Shown here in pieces: positions 8,725-18,400 of a stretch of 64,000 nucleotides of DNA. Position 1 is the stretch's first letter. Each line of letters opens with the position of its first letter. The DNA comes from Mesorhizobium sp. ES1-4. Lineage in GTDB: Bacteria; Pseudomonadota; Alphaproteobacteria; Rhizobiales; Rhizobiaceae. The notes under the pieces were generated by a model, which was not told the DNA's origin, did no database searches, and saw only the letters and a program-made list of their open reading frames with translations. Made by a program: the position numbers and the translations under genes. The stretch is from contig NZ_JAIUGV010000009.1 in NCBI RefSeq assembly GCF_020164745.1, forward strand, positions 186,001 to 250,000, in the 5' to 3' direction.

Positions 8725-9151
8725 CCCGATCTCTGCGGCGACCACCAAGCGAATGAACGCGACATCTGGTCGAAACAATCCGCGCGAACGGGCGGTGCGA
8801 TCCGCTCTGCATCGACGCGGCCTGCGCTTCAGGCTGCACCGCCGACTTCTGGCGAACTCGCGGAGGACGGTCGACATCGTGTTTCCACGCGCTCGTGTCG
8901 CCGTATTTCTGGATGGCTGTTTTTGGCACGGCTGTCCGTTACATGGTACGTGGCCCAAGAACAACGCTGAATGGTGGCGTGAAAAGATCGAGGCCAATAT
9001 TGCGCGCGATAGAGATACGGATCGGCGGTTGCAGGAACTAGGCTGGACTGTTGTTCGAGTTTGGGAGCACGAAACGATAGAGGCCGCGATTGACAATATC
9101 GAACATACGCTGCGTATCGTCGAACCTAAGATAAAAAATGCGCCCCTATGA
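8702..9151 (+). CDS. vsr: Very short patch repair (Vsr) endonuclease
   Basis: Encodes 149 residues; ATG 8702 lies inside the end of the methyltransferase gene, and ATG 8753 is an alternative start. Vsr nicks next to the thymine of T:G mismatches formed by deamination of 5-methylcytosine, and it routinely accompanies m5C methyltransferases. The family hallmarks are present: NPRERAVRSALHRRGLRFRL near residue 25, VDIVFPRARVAVFLDGCFWH with the metal-binding Asp, HGCPLHGTWPKNN with the zinc Cys/His residues, then EKIEANIARDRD and LGWTVVRVWEHE. It is full length. It repairs damage caused by the neighbouring methylase, so it supports that enzyme being active. Confidence 0.92.
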   Translation: MTRPKHPNPISAATTKRMNATSGRNNPRERAVRSALHRRGLRFRLHRRLLANSRRTVDIVFPRARVAVFLDGCFWHGCPLHGTWPKNNAEWWREKIEANIARDRDTDRRLQELGWTVVRVWEHETIEAAIDNIEHTLRIVEPKIKNAPL

Positions 9152-9293
9152 GCTCTATACGGCGATGGCTCGATGCGGAGCCTGCAGCTTCGGCTGCATA
9201 GGCCGCGGTTACGGCCCAATCGGCTCTGAAGTGATGATTTCATCGCTCGTAGCGGGGCGAAACCGATCTGATCGTGAGAAAGCAGGAATGCGC

Positions 9294-10259
9294 TCAGGGA
9301 ATATAGACTGTACTGCGGTGGTGTTGGAAGTAGGCCCCGCTCTCGTTCGGGAACGGCCGCTGTAGCGGCCGCTCGATAGTGCGGAGGCCGAGTTTGGCCG
9401 CATCGGTCTCCGCTAGCTGGGACGAGAAAAGCGGCCGGCCATCGTCCTCGAATCCGATCAGACCACGATCGAAGAGGAAATCTGCCTGGGGTGCAAGCAT
9501 CAGCCCGTTGAAGCCGTCGAGTCGTTCGGCTGCGGTGCTGCAGGCTCGCCATGGTTTAACGTGGCTCGCAATCAACAGGTTGGGCTTCTCAATACCTGTG
9601 ATGCGGCAGACCGGCTCGATGTCGAGCACCCGTTTGCGAAAGAGACCTTGCCCGCGTCGTGCCCGCGTTAGCTGCTCACGGACAGTCCGGTCAAGAGATT
9701 TATCCTCCCGAATGTTCCTCTCGACGAGATCGTCAAGTGTCTCCGCGAAATCAGAGACTGTCTTGATCGGCGTCACGAAAATATCGGCGAAAGTAAATTT
9801 TGCCGCTTCAAAGATTAGGTCAATGACGGCGCGGCCGACTTCAGCTAAATATGCTTTTTGGTTGCCATTACCTGTCGTCGGCTGTATCGGTGAGTGCTTC
9901 GGGGGGAGGACAGGCGCAAGCCGCGCAATCAGGAGCTTGGGTCGGACCGCCAGAGGGGCCTTGAGCCACTGAACTGGGAGCAGCCAGCCGACCGAGCTCC
10001 AATAGGTGCCAACCAACCCAAATTCCTCCGGTTTGGGCGAGCTTATCGCGAAATCGGCGACGATGCCGATCCGACCCACGCGACCATCGGCATACGACAG
10101 GACTATATCGCCTGGACCTGCCACGCGCATATTGTCATAGAAGCGACTGCGCGCGCCATTAGCTTCAGTCACGGGGGACCAGAGGTATCCTCCCGCAATT
10201 TCCTGGCGCACGGTTTGTGCGTGATTTACCCACCAGTATCGCATTTCGCCTAGATGCAT
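9294..10259 (-). CDS. EVE-like domain plus HNH restriction endonuclease
   Basis: Encodes 321 residues from ATG 10,259 (GAGAAG nine bases upstream); a longer frame to 10,478 has no homology-like content, and ATG 10,244 is also possible. Residues 6-125 resemble an EVE/PUA-fold base-reading domain: MRYWWVNHAQTVRQEIAGGY, then FYDNMRVAGPGDIVLSYADG. Residues 205-300 are an HNH_2-type nuclease: CRITGIEKPNLLIASHVKPW followed by FNGLMLAPQADFLFDRGLI. EVE-HNH proteins are known as nucleases sensing modified cytosine. Here the gene is convergent with vsr and divergent from druF, so it has its own promoter. It could be the restriction partner of the methylase or an independent type IV-like enzyme. Confidence 0.85.
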   Translation of the reverse strand: MHLGEMRYWWVNHAQTVRQEIAGGYLWSPVTEANGARSRFYDNMRVAGPGDIVLSYADGRVGRIGIVADFAISSPKPEEFGLVGTYWSSVGWLLPVQWLKAPLAVRPKLLIARLAPVLPPKHSPIQPTTGNGNQKAYLAEVGRAVIDLIFEAAKFTFADIFVTPIKTVSDFAETLDDLVERNIREDKSLDRTVREQLTRARRGQGLFRKRVLDIEPVCRITGIEKPNLLIASHVKPWRACSTAAERLDGFNGLMLAPQADFLFDRGLIGFEDDGRPLFSSQLAETDAAKLGLRTIERPLQRPFPNESGAYFQHHRSTVYIP

Positions 10260-10810
10260 CTTCGCACTTCTCGTTGGCAAGTATGCCGCGGACATAACAC
10301 TGTCGAAGCGGGCTGAGCTGCACACACCGACTGAAAGAACTTGCGTCACTCGGCGCGAAATACCACTGCGCAAGCCACGTCTAGCGAGGCACGGGATAGA
10401 CTGATGTCGGCAACTTCGATCGATCACGAGGTCAAGGACCTCCAAAAGCATCGGTGCCAATGTTGCCCGGGAGCACAAATGCGATGGATCGCCCGACAGC
10501 AGCTGGATCGAGGGTCACCAACTTTGCTTGAGCGTGACCGGCACGTCGCGCGCCGGGCAGATCGTCGAATACCCGGCGCTATGACGCCGATCACCATTAG
10601 GCTGCGCGGCAGTATTGCAGCCGAGGCAGTAGGAGCTGTTGAAATATGTGGGCTCGGTCGAGGGAGGCGTTCCGGCTTCGATCTCAAGTGCCAATACTGT
10701 TGCGTCCGGCTGGATTTCTACAGACCGACTTGCAGCCTGGGCTTTTAACATGGAAGGTGTAGAAGGGGCCAGATTATCGAAGTAACCGCGAGGGTGGGGG
10801 GAGTGTTGGC
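10260..10810. other. Intergenic region between divergent EVE-HNH and DruF-like genes
   Basis: These 551 bp separate the divergent starts. Several open frames cross it on both strands (for example 10,341-10,748 plus and 10,515-10,922 minus), but their compositions look like arbitrary translation and none has a convincing ribosome site. It should carry both promoters and possibly a regulator site. I could not point to a specific promoter with confidence. A GGGGGGAG ribosome site lies at the right edge before the DruF-like gene. Confidence 0.4.
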
Positions 10811-13414
10811 GTGTCGACGCTACGAGTTGGTAGGCAGAATCGTTTGCTGTCTCCTGAACAATGGGAGATGCGGCTTGTCCTTCATTATCTAAAGTCCGAC
10901 GGCCCGTCGGGCGGAGCGGCAATGTCGTACCTCGATGCTACACCCGCCGAGATCGCCACGGCCAGCGGCATAGAGGGTCTCGGCGATGAAGACGCCCAGA
11001 GGGGCTTCCTCGCGCACTTCAATCGTTGGGACATCTCCGATTGGCTGTCCGGTAGCCGGGTGCCTTCCAGTCGCGATGGCGCTATACCTGGCTATTTCCG
11101 CTTCTTGGTATTGACAGCCCTGGTCTCGGCTACAGAAACGGGAGCCGGCGAGACGCACAACTTTCGGATCCGGCTTGGGGAACTGCTCGGAGTCGACAGC
11201 CCGTTCAACTCAGTCTCCGGCGTCAACGCGTTGTGGCGCGCCTTGGCCGGTTGGTGCGAACGCAAGCGGGCCGCAGGCGAACCCTACCGGCGGATCGACC
11301 TCCCCTCGCCTGGGAACGCGAACCTGATCGGCATTGCCGTGAGGATTGCTTTTCCCTCATGGGAGGACCGAAGCGCTTTGACACAAATTTTGCGCGCCGT
11401 GTCTCCCGATGTCAGACGGTCTCCTGACCGGTTGGCTCAAGAATTGACCCGCAGCCGATATGCGCACGAATTGCCTCAAGCGGTGGCGTCGGCGCTACAC
11501 GATTTCAACGCAGCCGTACGCTTGCGGCGGCGAATGCTTGTGGGTCATCGATTCTGGCGCCTTGTGCAGAGCATTGATTCTCGACTTTCTGGGGAGGAAG
11601 AGCGGGGGAGCCGGGTGCGCTGGCGACTGGAGGTTCGCTTCGAGGGCTACGAACTCGATCTCGCCCGTTTAAAACTATTTCGTGGACGAGGGGTAATGGA
11701 TTTGGTGTCCTCATGGGAGGGCGCGCTGCAGGAACTTGAGGCAATGCCCCGCGAGACCTTGCCTAAAGGTTTGGCGGATGCGCTGGATCATGGCGTGTTG
11801 CTCCTTTCGGAGGCGCCAGGGATGACCTGGGTGTTGGACGAGGAGAGCCCGCCCGAGGATACCTTCGCCCTGCTCCTCGCGCGCCAAGGAAGTATTGCCA
11901 CTAAATGGCCCCTGCGCACGGCGTGGCGCCCCCTCGAGGGACCCTGGCTCGCCTCTGGCCGGCTGGACGGTTCGGCGTTGAGTGCATTGCGTCGGAGCCT
12001 AGGCCTCGCGCCGGTGGGCGAAGCACGTCTCGTGGATCTTACCTTCGAAAAGGGGGTAAAGACTGACCACTCTACGTGGCTGGGCCGACCCGGCTTTTTG
12101 CCCCAAATCTTCGCTTCGTCCACCAGCACCCTGGTTGTACAGCCGGTCGAAGGCGCCGAAGGCGTGCTTTCGGTCGCCGGGACCGCGCCTTCATGGGACC
12201 TCGTCACGGAAGCTCCGCTCTCTGGCCGTTGGCGCGTGCGCGCCGTGGAAAGCGGGAGCGAAACTGAGAAGGTGATATGCTTCGAACCGACGGCGCGTGA
12301 ACGCTGGGAGTTCAGAAGTCTCGATGACCGCTTCGAACCCGAACATGACGTTTCTACCGTTGGCGTCTCGCTTTGGAAGCCATGCTCCCCCCAAGTCGGA
12401 CTCCCGAGCATCAGGCCCGAGCTCGACAATGCGCTGGAAGCGATTTACGCCGGTCCTGCGAAGGGATGGTCCGAGGCCGATCTGATTCGGCTGCTGCTTC
12501 CCGTCATGCCCCACAAGCATTTCGTATGGGATTTTCTGCGTGGGTTGGCCGAGGCGGCATGGCTCGATCCCTTCGTCCTCAAGTCATGGCGAGCGCGGCT
12601 GTGGCGGCTTCGCCCACCGCACCTAAGAGAGATTGCACCGAAGAGTGTGGTCGTGGCCGGAGCGTTGGGCGCCGCCGCTCGCTGGCGACTTGGGGACGTG
12701 GCCCGCGCCGCGGGTGGACAGCTAACATTCCTACCAGGGGTCTCCGAATGGGCTATCTCTCTGCCGCTTATCGAGGGTGTATCGGCCGCGGACCTGGCTC
12801 GCGAGCTGCAGTGGCCGATCACTGATCCGGAGCGCCCTCAGCTAGCTGCTGCACCGAACTGCTGGCCCGTGGAGCCGCGGTCGGGACAGGGTCGTGAACT
12901 GGCGGGAGTTTGGTCGTTCGATTCCGGCCTCTTCGTTTCACCCGACGATCGGGCGACTACCAATCTCGTCCGCTTGGAGCGGCTAGTGCGTGCGCGCGGC
13001 GACGATCGCGACATCTACCGAATCAATGGCCGAGGCGAAACGCTCCTCGCAAGCTCGCGCACATCAGCGATCCTTGAGGCATACCGCCGGTCGACTCGGC
13101 TATTGTTTGATTGGCAGGACGGGAAGTTTCGTCGTCTTGCGCGGAGCGGGCACTTGCCGTTGGAAATTGCGAGGGCGCTGGTCGCCCATGCGTCACAGGC
13201 ATCCGGTCCTGTCCTGCAAAGCGACGGCAGTTGGACCTATGCCTACCCGGCTGACGCGGAGGCGGCAACTTGGGTGGCGCGGACACTCGGATCCGCAGTA
13301 AGCGTCAAGGGTGGGAGCCACCCCCTCGATTTCCTTGACCTGATCGTCGCCCGACGGCGAAACGGTGGACGCCTAGTCTGGGGTGAGCGTTTGCAGCGCG
13401 AGTTTCTATCATGA
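10811..13414 (+). CDS. druF: Large protein of unknown fold, DruF-like
   Basis: Encodes 867 residues from GTG 10,811, preceded by a strong GGGGGGAG about eight bases upstream. I recognise no catalytic motif. The protein is rich in Trp and Leu and lacks signal peptides or membrane segments, so it is probably cytoplasmic. Its assignment comes from context: it is followed by a four-base ATGA overlap into a second unknown protein, then by a 1966-aa helicase with C-terminal cysteines, and it is preceded by an m5C methylase. That is the reported DruM-DruF-DruG-DruE order of type II Druantia anti-phage systems. Sequence-level identity to DruF could not be checked. Confidence 0.65.
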   Translation: MSTLRVGRQNRLLSPEQWEMRLVLHYLKSDGPSGGAAMSYLDATPAEIATASGIEGLGDEDAQRGFLAHFNRWDISDWLSGSRVPSSRDGAIPGYFRFLVLTALVSATETGAGETHNFRIRLGELLGVDSPFNSVSGVNALWRALAGWCERKRAAGEPYRRIDLPSPGNANLIGIAVRIAFPSWEDRSALTQILRAVSPDVRRSPDRLAQELTRSRYAHELPQAVASALHDFNAAVRLRRRMLVGHRFWRLVQSIDSRLSGEEERGSRVRWRLEVRFEGYELDLARLKLFRGRGVMDLVSSWEGALQELEAMPRETLPKGLADALDHGVLLLSEAPGMTWVLDEESPPEDTFALLLARQGSIATKWPLRTAWRPLEGPWLASGRLDGSALSALRRSLGLAPVGEARLVDLTFEKGVKTDHSTWLGRPGFLPQIFASSTSTLVVQPVEGAEGVLSVAGTAPSWDLVTEAPLSGRWRVRAVESGSETEKVICFEPTARERWEFRSLDDRFEPEHDVSTVGVSLWKPCSPQVGLPSIRPELDNALEAIYAGPAKGWSEADLIRLLLPVMPHKHFVWDFLRGLAEAAWLDPFVLKSWRARLWRLRPPHLREIAPKSVVVAGALGAAARWRLGDVARAAGGQLTFLPGVSEWAISLPLIEGVSAADLARELQWPITDPERPQLAAAPNCWPVEPRSGQGRELAGVWSFDSGLFVSPDDRATTNLVRLERLVRARGDDRDIYRINGRGETLLASSRTSAILEAYRRSTRLLFDWQDGKFRRLARSGHLPLEIARALVAHASQASGPVLQSDGSWTYAYPADAEAATWVARTLGSAVSVKGGSHPLDFLDLIVARRRNGGRLVWGERLQREFLS

Positions 13415-15429
13415 GTGACCATCTCTTCCTCGGTCGTCCCGCCTTCGATCCCAGGCCTTACACTCGTGTCGATCCGCTTGCGCTCGCCGAATCGGGTACC
13501 TGGCATGTTTACCGAGAATGGTCGAAGGCCCTTCCAACGGAAGGGCGTGCGTTCGCGCCCCGACTGCAGGGATTTAGCAGCCGATGTTTGGTTGCCTTTA
13601 GGGTGGAGCCGAACGGGAAAGGTACTCAGGATCGGGATCAGTTCGTCGTCGTCGACCCGCGAGAAGTTTGCGAGGTCCTCGACTTCCGAAAGGCCGACGC
13701 CGAAACCGCCCGGCGTCAGTTGGTTGAAGTTGGACAGCCGCGGCTGCTCGCCGGATCGGACAGCGTTGTAGCGGCACTCGCGGGCGGGCTATGTGTCTTA
13801 GTGAAGATGGTGCGCCATCCCTCTAGCGACCTTTGGGTCGCCGACACCAGCGGGCTGGAGCACCTCCAGACGTACGCCTTTGACGAGCGACTGTTCGAAG
13901 GTGATCAGGTGGAGGAGCGATGGGTGACAGTGCCCGGCTCAACCGTCGGCGCGGCTATGGGTGCTGTGAACTGGTGCCCCGACACGGAGTTCCTAGATAC
14001 CGTACTGAAGCGGCTCCGCAAGACGAGCCAGCAAGGGCCTAGCGCGCCTACGCGCGCCCAGATCGGACAAATCGTCATGCAGTTCGATCGAGCGGGTCTT
14101 CTTCCGAATAGCGGTCGTGATCTTGAGCCGATGCGTGAACGACTGCAAACTTTTGCACCGTCCGTCGGAAAGAACGTCCTAGCCATGGACGAAATCGTCG
14201 AGACACTTAGTACCTTGACGCCCATCCGTGACCGCTTGGCTGCCGAGTTGTCCGAGCGCAGGGTGGAGCTAGAGGGTGAGATCCGGCGCGAGCTTGAGGC
14301 CAATCTCCTTCACGAATTAGAAGACCGAAGCGGAGAGCGGGACCGGTTGGCACAAGAGGTAGCGGCCCTGGCGACGGATGTTGTAGCGAGACGAGCGGAG
14401 CTCGACAGAGAACGCGTGGCCTTGGACGAGGCGCGCTCCACCCTTTCCGAGGAGCTCACCCAGTTGCTGGGAGAACTGGGCGAACTGCCGCCCGATGCAG
14501 ACGCAAGGATCGCCGTCTTGGGCCGCCGACTCGCTGCAAAGCTGGGCGAGGCAGGGGCCGCCTTTGAAGTGGCGGCCGAAGGCGGGCCGCCGTGGGCGAC
14601 GCCGCACGTTTCGGGCGGTGAGATCAAGCCCTGGAGCGAGTTCGATCAAATCCTGCAGGCGACGGCAATTAGATGGGGTTATACCGTCGACGACGTCCTA
14701 CTGGCGGACGTCGCGGTTAGAGGGGGGCGGCTCGTGGTCCTGCCAGACAGGAGCGCTGCAGCGTTTGTAGCCTGCTATGCCGATCTGGTTGCGGGCGGGG
14801 GATACGGCCGCCATGTGCTCGATCCGTCAGTTATCTCACTCGACGATCTCTGGCACTGTCCGGGATCGGCGCGACACAGTTGCTTCGCAAAAACATGGGC
14901 GGCGGCGCGTCTAGATCCCGCGCGCTTCCACGTAGTGCTTCTGGACGGGCTTCATCGTACGCCCACAGCGCTTTGGGTGCCCGGCCTCCTTGAGGTGATG
15001 CAGGATCCACGACGCCCTCGAAATCTACTTATTTTTGCCGGCCTTGGAACTGCGTCGGTGGATCCTGACCGAGATTGGCGCGGCGCCTTGCCTGAGGTGG
15101 TCGCGCTCTGCCCGCTCGCCACAGACGGCGCCTCGCCCAGGCTTCTTAGCCGCGCGGTCGGCGCCACCCCGCAGCCAACCCGACTCAATGCGCTCCTTGC
15201 GCCCGAGCCGACGGCCGCGGAGGTAATGGACTTCTTCACCGTAGCAGAATTGGAAGCCTCGGCTGCCGTTTTGGAGGTTGCGTGTCAGGTTCATCGCGCG
15301 GCTTGGGTCCTGGGAGCGGAGCGAGCGGCGAGCCTCGCCGCGGCCGTGGCAGGGCTGAAGAACGAGGCGTCCGCTGGATTGTTTGCCGGTAGCTCATGGC
15401 TGCGGGAACGGCTCGGAAACAAAGTCTGA
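13411..15429 (+). CDS. druG: Coiled-coil protein of unknown function, DruG-like
   Basis: Encodes 672 residues; its ATG overlaps the previous stop (ATGA), indicating coupled translation and probably stoichiometric assembly with the DruF-like protein. Residues about 270-360 are a strongly charged heptad-rich coiled coil (for example LAAELSERRVELEGEIRREL and LDRERVALDEARSTLSEELT). The C-terminal half (from about residue 400) is globular, with ADVAVRGGRLVVLPDRSAAA and FHVVLLDGLHRTPTALWVPG, which recalls a degenerate AAA/NTPase-like or helicase-like core. I could not find an intact Walker A. It ends 15 bp before the helicase gene. The Druantia DruG label rests on position. Confidence 0.65.
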   Translation: MSDHLFLGRPAFDPRPYTRVDPLALAESGTWHVYREWSKALPTEGRAFAPRLQGFSSRCLVAFRVEPNGKGTQDRDQFVVVDPREVCEVLDFRKADAETARRQLVEVGQPRLLAGSDSVVAALAGGLCVLVKMVRHPSSDLWVADTSGLEHLQTYAFDERLFEGDQVEERWVTVPGSTVGAAMGAVNWCPDTEFLDTVLKRLRKTSQQGPSAPTRAQIGQIVMQFDRAGLLPNSGRDLEPMRERLQTFAPSVGKNVLAMDEIVETLSTLTPIRDRLAAELSERRVELEGEIRRELEANLLHELEDRSGERDRLAQEVAALATDVVARRAELDRERVALDEARSTLSEELTQLLGELGELPPDADARIAVLGRRLAAKLGEAGAAFEVAAEGGPPWATPHVSGGEIKPWSEFDQILQATAIRWGYTVDDVLLADVAVRGGRLVVLPDRSAAAFVACYADLVAGGGYGRHVLDPSVISLDDLWHCPGSARHSCFAKTWAAARLDPARFHVVLLDGLHRTPTALWVPGLLEVMQDPRRPRNLLIFAGLGTASVDPDRDWRGALPEVVALCPLATDGASPRLLSRAVGATPQPTRLNALLAPEPTAAEVMDFFTVAELEASAAVLEVACQVHRAAWVLGAERAASLAAAVAGLKNEASAGLFAGSSWLRERLGNKV

Positions 15430-15444
15430 GAAGGATGGGGAAAC

Positions 15445-18400
15445 ATGCTGGATCCGTTGGGTGGCTTCGAGCGCATTCGCGAGCTCTACATTTCCTATCT
15501 AGATACTGCCTTCCGGGTTCGACGCCCGACGCTTGCTGATAGACGGCGGGCGCTGCTGCGATCGAGCGGAACCTTGGCAACGGCGCCATTTATCGAACCG
15601 GTACCCCGTTACAAGGCTTCCAACCACGCCCTGTCGGATTTCGTGACGACCATGGTTGGGGAAAACCCGCTCGCACACTTCTCGCGAGAAGGACGGCGGG
15701 CGTTCGCAGAGCTTGGGGTCTCCGGCCTTTTCCCTGGCGTGCCGGGCGATGATGAACTCCTGAGGACCCATCTTTTCAAACCGTACCTCCATCAGATGGA
15801 GATGCTAGCAAGAGGCGCTCGGCCGGGCCACCCCGGCATAGTCACCTCGGGGACTGGTTCAGGGAAGACGGAGGCCTTCATGCTCCCGATCCTGGCCACC
15901 ATGGCGGAAGAAGCCGTCCGTTGGCCGGCACCCGGTGCCGGTTATCTGCAGGGCGAGTGGTGGCGGACAACACCAAGCCAGTTCCGTCATCATCGCGAGC
16001 ACGAGCACCCTGATCGCCCTAAAGCTCTTCGCGCGCTCGTCCTATACCCCATGAACGCACTGGTCGAGGACCAGTTGACCAGACTGCGAAAAGCGTTCGA
16101 TTCGCCCGAAGCTAACGAGGTCATGGACCGCCGATTCGCAGGCAATCGCCTATTCTTCGCCCGTTACACCAGCGCCACGCCCGTAGCAGGGCACCTGCAG
16201 CATCCTCGCCGTGGGCATACGCGCCGGGAACAAGAGGCGGCCGCCCGGCGTGTCAAGCGCGTCGCGGATGCGATAAATAGCTACGCGGAAGACCAGGAGC
16301 TTGCCCGCAGTCACGATCAGCGGCATTTGGACGAGGACCCGACTCGATATCTGTTCCCATCGGCCGACGGCGCTGAGCTGATCGCCCGCTGGGACGTGCA
16401 GGCCACTCCGCCCGACCTCCTGGTAACCAATGTGTCGATGCTCGGGGCGATGCTTTCCCGCGAGATCGAGCAACCGATCTTCGATCAGACCCGCGCCTGG
16501 CTCGAACGCGAGAAAGACTCCTACTTCTTCCTGGTACTCGACGAGCTTCACTTGGTGCGCGGGTCTGCGGGTACCGAGGTGGCGGGCCTTATCCGCGCAC
16601 TCATTCACCGCCTAGGGCTAGATCGGCCCGAAACCCGCCACAAGCTGCGCGTTCTGGCCTCCAGCGCCTCCTTGCCGCTGAGCGGAGTGGAGCGCGAACG
16701 CAGCTTGAGGTATCTATACGACTTTTTCGGACCCATGGGGACCTATCCGGCCCCGGGAATCGAAGGTGCGGCTGACCAGGAAGCGTGGGCCGAGGCCATA
16801 GTGACGGGCGAGCCGGAGATCGACGCCATTGAAGGTGCTCTGCCGATGGACGGTCGGCCGTTCGAGACACTCGTTGACGTGCTCGCGCCGGACCAGGACT
16901 ACGTGGGCCGGGTGGCGCGCACCGAAGAGCTGGACGCCGCGATCCTCGCCTGCGGAGCCGTGCTCTCACCGAACAGCGGCGGGTCGGACCGGCCGGCCGC
17001 CGTCCAACAGGCGGTTGAGGGAGCGGCCGCGCTGTTGGCGCACGCATGTCGCGTGGCCGACGGCCCTGCAATGCGTGCCACCGCGGCCGACGAACTCGCC
17101 ATAAGGATCTTCGGAGCCGTGGACGGTTCAATGAAGGCGCTTCGGGGGCTTACCCTGCTGCGTGGTATCGGTGAGCGTCTGAGGGAACTCTACGGCGTAA
17201 ATGTGCGGGACGGCGTGACCAGCTTTCGAGAGCACATCTTCATCCGTAGCATTGAGGGTCTGTTCGCTACCCCGACCGTCACCGTAGGCGGGGGTATCGA
17301 GTTCGATGGCGTGACCGTCGAGCGCGGGACTACCTACGCCCATGATGGCGGCGATCTGCGCCGGATTTTCGAGCTTGTTTATTGCGAGGCGTGCGGTGAG
17401 GAGTTCGTCGGCGGCCGGCGGGGCGAAAACCCGATGGGTCCGGGGTTGCCGGTCGAGCTCCTGCCTGCTTCTCCCGATCTTGAGTCGCTTCCCGAAACCG
17501 GAGGCGAGGGCAATTACGAAGATCTCTCATATGAAGATTTTGCCATCTTCTGGCCGTCGCGTCGGGAACCAAAACAGGGAGATAACACGACCGAGACCTG
17601 GGTGGAGACCGTACTCGACACGCGCAACGGTGTGGTCAATCGGGGAGGCGAGAGCGGTCGAGATCGGGTGGAAGGGCGCCTCTTTCACCTGCCCCGGCGA
17701 CCAGGTAGTCGGGAACTTCGGCGGCTGGGCAGCGCAGGCCCGAACTGTTGTCCTGCCTGTGGCGCCGACTATTCCGGGCGCAGTGCCAAATTTCGGCAAT
17801 CGCCGATCCGGAATTTCCGCACCGGCTTCGCCAAAAGCTCCCAGCTGGTCGCGACAGAAATCTTTGAGCTTCTTCACGCGAGCGGCGATCCCGCCAAGGC
17901 GGTGGTGTTCTCCGATAGTCGACAAGATGCGTCGCGCGCCGCGCTCGACATTGAGCGCCGGCACCATCAAGACAGCCGCCGCCAACTGCTCCTCGAAGCC
18001 CTGCGGGAGATCGCCGCACAGCCAATCGAGTCGGTAGCCGAGCTCAACTCAGGGCGACTTGCAGCGCTAGAGCGCGGGGACGAAGTGGAACTCGCCCGGC
18101 TTACATCACGGGTCGCTGAGACCCGCGCACGCGGCGATTCTGACCGTATTCCCCTATCCTCTGTAGTGGAAACGGCTCCTCAGGCCGGAGCACCGGCGAA
18201 GATCCAAGCAAGTCCCTTGCTCTCCCGGATGGTTGGCCTGGGTATGCACCCGACCGACGAAATCGGGATCTCGAAAATTCCTTCCAACGTCTCCTCAGGC
18301 CAGCAGTCGTCGCAGTTCGAATGGCAGGAACTGTTTCGAGAGACCGACGAGCGGGTCGACTGGATATCTCAAGGGGATCAACTCGCGATCGCCGAAGCTC

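Noticed and set aside
10515..10922. Minus-strand frame upstream of the DruF-like gene
   Set aside because: It overlaps the DruF-like start, has no ribosome site, and its composition is not protein-like.
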